DNA of 23,519 nt from JBBRFH01 sp038224615 (GTDB lineage: Bacteria; Planctomycetota; Phycisphaerae; Tepidisphaerales; Tepidisphaeraceae). The stretch is from the NCBI GenBank assembly GCA_038224615.1, contig JBBRFH010000010.1, positions 1-23,519 of the forward strand. The letters are read 5' to 3'. The position numbers and the translations under genes are program-made. Each line of letters begins with the position of its first letter. Within the stretch, counting starts at the first letter, position 1. Positions 21,680 through 23,519 of the stretch are shown one piece after another. Under the pieces are notes generated by a model. That model had not been told where the DNA came from and did no database searches. It was given only the letters and a program-made list of their open reading frames with translations.

Positions 21680-22867
21680 ATGACAGAAGTCGAAGAAATC
21701 GAATCCGGTACCGAGACGATCGCGAAGCAACGCGTTGCCCGCATCCTTCGTACACGCATTCTCGGCGGTGAGTTGCGGAAGGGGCAGTCGATGCCGAGCG
21801 AGCGCGAACTGTCGCGTGAGTTGAACGTCGGCCGCACCGTCGTCCGCCAGGCGCTTTCGATGTTGGGAAGCGAAGGCCTCGTCGCCTCCAATGGCGTGCG
21901 CATGCGGACGGTGTCCTACGACACGCCCGATGAGCAGTCCACGTGGATCAGTCGCTCGATCGCATTGCTGATCCCCTCGCTCGGCGATGGCGAATCGTCG
22001 ACCACGCAGACGCGTTGGTCCCGCTACCTCACCCTGGGTCTCATCGAGCACCTTCGCAACCGCAATATCCACGCGATCACGCTGAGCAGCCAGGCGACCG
22101 ACGTTGCCGACGCGCGGCGCATGGCCTCCTGCCGGCCGATGGGTGTGCTTGTGCTCGAGCCCGGAAGCAGTCAATTCGATATCGTCGGCTGGTCGAGCGT
22201 CTTCGCCGACGCAGGTGTCCCGGTCGTCTGTAATGGCGGCGATCCAGCGCTCGAGCAGTTCGATCGCGTGGTCTCTGATCATGAGCAAGGGTCGTACGCA
22301 TTAACCAACAGGCTCATCGAGCGTGGCTGCCGGAAAATTGTCCAGTTCTGGCCCAAGCCTTGGGAAACCTATTGGTTTGACGCGCGGATGAAAGGGCATG
22401 CCGCCGCCATGGCGCAGCACGGCCTGGCGGCGCTGCCGACGTACGAATTCCCGTACACGGCGGCACCGATCGATGACGCGACGAAGTTCGATTATGCGGT
22501 CAAGATGGTTGCCGGCTTTCTTCTCAACGTGCTTCGCGAGCAATCGCCGGATGCGTTGCTGCTGAGCACGGACCGCGATGTGCCCTATGTCGCCGCCGCC
22601 CTGCGTCTGCACGGGCTGACCGCCGGCAAGGACGTTCTGCTCGCCGGCTACGACAACTACTGGCCCAACTGTGAAGAAATCGTGTTCGAGCCCAACCCGC
22701 CCGCATTGACGGTCGACAAGTGCAACCAGTCGGCCGGTTCGGAGATGGTGCAATTGCTGCTCGATCGTATTGAAGAGCGTCTGCCAGCGGCGCGGCAGAT
22801 GCTGAAGATACCGCAAGTACTAATTGAAAGTGCGTCGGCGTCGATTGTCGATAGCCGCGTGGTTTAA
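21680..22867 (+). CDS. GntR-type DNA-binding / LacI-type sensor transcriptional regulator
   Basis: A 395-residue regulator. Residues about 12-76 form a GntR winged helix (QRVARILRTRILGGELRKGQ, MPSERELSRELNVGRTVVRQAL, SMLGSEGLV). Residues about 90-385 form a LacI/periplasmic-binding-like ligand domain (SIALLIPSLGDG; a first-lobe GVLVLEPGSSQFD; CNGGDP; VVSDHEQGSYALTNRLIERGCRKI; PDALLLSTDRDVPYVAAALRLHG; LLAGYDNYWP). This fusion is the AraR-like layout, usually a sugar-responsive repressor. It is transcribed away from the rhamnosidase gene, which makes rhamnose or a rhamnoside a plausible inducer. ATG 21680 has no strong Shine-Dalgarno. Two composite repeats in the shared intergenic region are likely operators. 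The gene is followed after 65 bp by a secreted-protein gene that may belong to the same regulon. Confidence 0.92.
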   Translation: MTEVEEIESGTETIAKQRVARILRTRILGGELRKGQSMPSERELSRELNVGRTVVRQALSMLGSEGLVASNGVRMRTVSYDTPDEQSTWISRSIALLIPSLGDGESSTTQTRWSRYLTLGLIEHLRNRNIHAITLSSQATDVADARRMASCRPMGVLVLEPGSSQFDIVGWSSVFADAGVPVVCNGGDPALEQFDRVVSDHEQGSYALTNRLIERGCRKIVQFWPKPWETYWFDARMKGHAAAMAQHGLAALPTYEFPYTAAPIDDATKFDYAVKMVAGFLLNVLREQSPDALLLSTDRDVPYVAAALRLHGLTAGKDVLLAGYDNYWPNCEEIVFEPNPPALTVDKCNQSAGSEMVQLLLDRIEERLPAARQMLKIPQVLIESASASIVDSRVV

Positions 22868-22932
22868 GTGTCCAGTCGAGATCGCCAAACCTAATCAATG
22901 GCGGCCTACGACATATTGTGGAGAGGTGTCTT

Positions 22933-23519
22933 ATGCGGAGTGTTCTCAAAAATTGCGTCGTTGTTTCAACCGTGTTCGTTGGATTGGCCTCGACAGCTGC
23001 GAGTGCGGCCCAACTGGCTTATGAATCATTTGCATATTCTGTTCCGCAGAACCTTTTTGGAGGTGGCGCTAATTCAGGTTCAGGTTTCAACGGTGGATGG
23101 AATGCTGGATTTGGCACACAAGGTTATCTCAACGAAGTTCGTACATCATCAGCTTTGAGCTACGCTGGCCATCTAACTTCTGCTGGAAATGGCGCAAGCC
23201 TCAGTGCGCAAGAAGGTCTAGATCTTTATTCAGGTTCGGGAAATATCAACTACTTAGCCCGCGGTTTGGATGTGGCTAGTGCTTTTTCAAGTCTTTCTGA
23301 TGGTACGAATATCGGGGCTGACGGTACGACGGTATGGGGTAGTTTCCTATACAGTGGCCCGAACGATGCTGCGCAGCGCCCTTTGCAGTTTCGTTTGACC
23401 ACAGCTACTGCCAATTCTTTTATATATCCGCTGCAGGATGGTGGTTCAAGTAGCCTAGTAGTGTTTAAAGTTGATTTTGGTGCTGCTAACGTTGATACGG
23501 CCAGCATCTACGTTAATCC
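22933..23519 (+). CDS. Secreted surface protein, PEP-CTERM-associated style (partial, runs off the window)
   Basis: The frame opens at ATG 22933 and stays open for 195 codons to the window end, so the C-terminus is missing. GGAGAGG at 22920-22926 is a strong ribosome-binding site with 6-nt spacing. Residues 1-25 are a textbook signal peptide (MRSVLKN, then VVVSTVFVGLA, then STAASA before AQ). The mature part begins LAYESFAY and continues with NLFGGGANSGSGFNGGW, a pattern I recall from planctomycete and verrucomicrobial extracellular proteins that often carry a PEP-CTERM sorting signal. That signal, if present, would lie beyond the edge. It is rich in Gly/Ser/Asn/Thr with no Cys after the signal peptide. 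Base composition is clearly lower in G+C than the neighbours (31 of 60 in the stretch 23041-23100), with many A/T third positions. Confidence 0.82.
   Translation, partial: MRSVLKNCVVVSTVFVGLASTAASAAQLAYESFAYSVPQNLFGGGANSGSGFNGGWNAGFGTQGYLNEVRTSSALSYAGHLTSAGNGASLSAQEGLDLYSGSGNINYLARGLDVASAFSSLSDGTNIGADGTTVWGSFLYSGPNDAAQRPLQFRLTTATANSFIYPLQDGGSSSLVVFKVDFGAANVDTASIYVN

Overview
The window is a G+C-rich piece of bacterial chromosome. It most resembles a planctomycete of the Phycisphaerae type. That is inference from several traits: an N-terminal zinc-ribbon membrane protein, a DUF3179 protein, a 'cellulose-binding-protein'-like glycosidase, a Gram-negative lipid A kinase, a GntR/LacI-type sugar regulator beside a rhamnosidase, and a lower-GC secreted protein of the PEP-CTERM-associated style. 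I see no tRNA, rRNA, phage, transposase or CRISPR.

Layout. Positions 1-78 hold the tail of a forward gene. From 6384 down to 237 there is a reverse-strand run: an ABC ATPase, a lipoprotein, glutamyl-Q tRNA(Asp) synthetase, the lipid A 4'-kinase LpxK, and a PgpH-type 7TM-HD phosphodiesterase. A forward block follows: DUF3179 membrane protein (6455-7612), glyA (8001-9257), a DUF486 protein (9366-9788), a four-helix membrane protein (9815-10201) and trpS (10413-11501). Next come a reverse pair (rsmE plus a poly-Q/Pro-tailed membrane protein, overlapping by ATGA), a forward tail-anchored Ala/Asp-rich protein (13084-13869), and a reverse pair (zinc-ribbon membrane protein, then NAD synthetase). 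Then come a forward secreted coiled-coil protein and a forward glycosidase that seems to lack its usual N-terminus. The right end is a carbohydrate locus: a GH78-type alpha-L-rhamnosidase (reverse) diverging from a GntR-DNA-binding/LacI-sensor regulator (forward), followed by a secreted protein running off the edge.

The left two thirds is mostly housekeeping: translation (gluQ, trpS, rsmE), one-carbon metabolism (glyA), NAD synthesis (nadE), envelope (lpxK) and nucleotide signalling (pgpH). The right third looks accessory and sugar-responsive.

The most unusual structure is non-coding. Many intergenic gaps carry a different repeat family: a 22-bp-arm inverted repeat, a 22-bp tandem array joined to an inverted repeat, a long inverted repeat, and inverted arrays of a 7-bp unit. 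A second 7-bp-unit array lies inside the rsmE coding sequence. The rhamnosidase/regulator intergenic region carries two copies of a composite element (AGAACC(C)GGAA, 10-12 nt, then GCCCAACTGGTTT) that look like operators, one on each promoter side. I found no clear new defence or mobile system. The best leads are the operator pair, the coding heptamer repeat and the truncated glycosidase.
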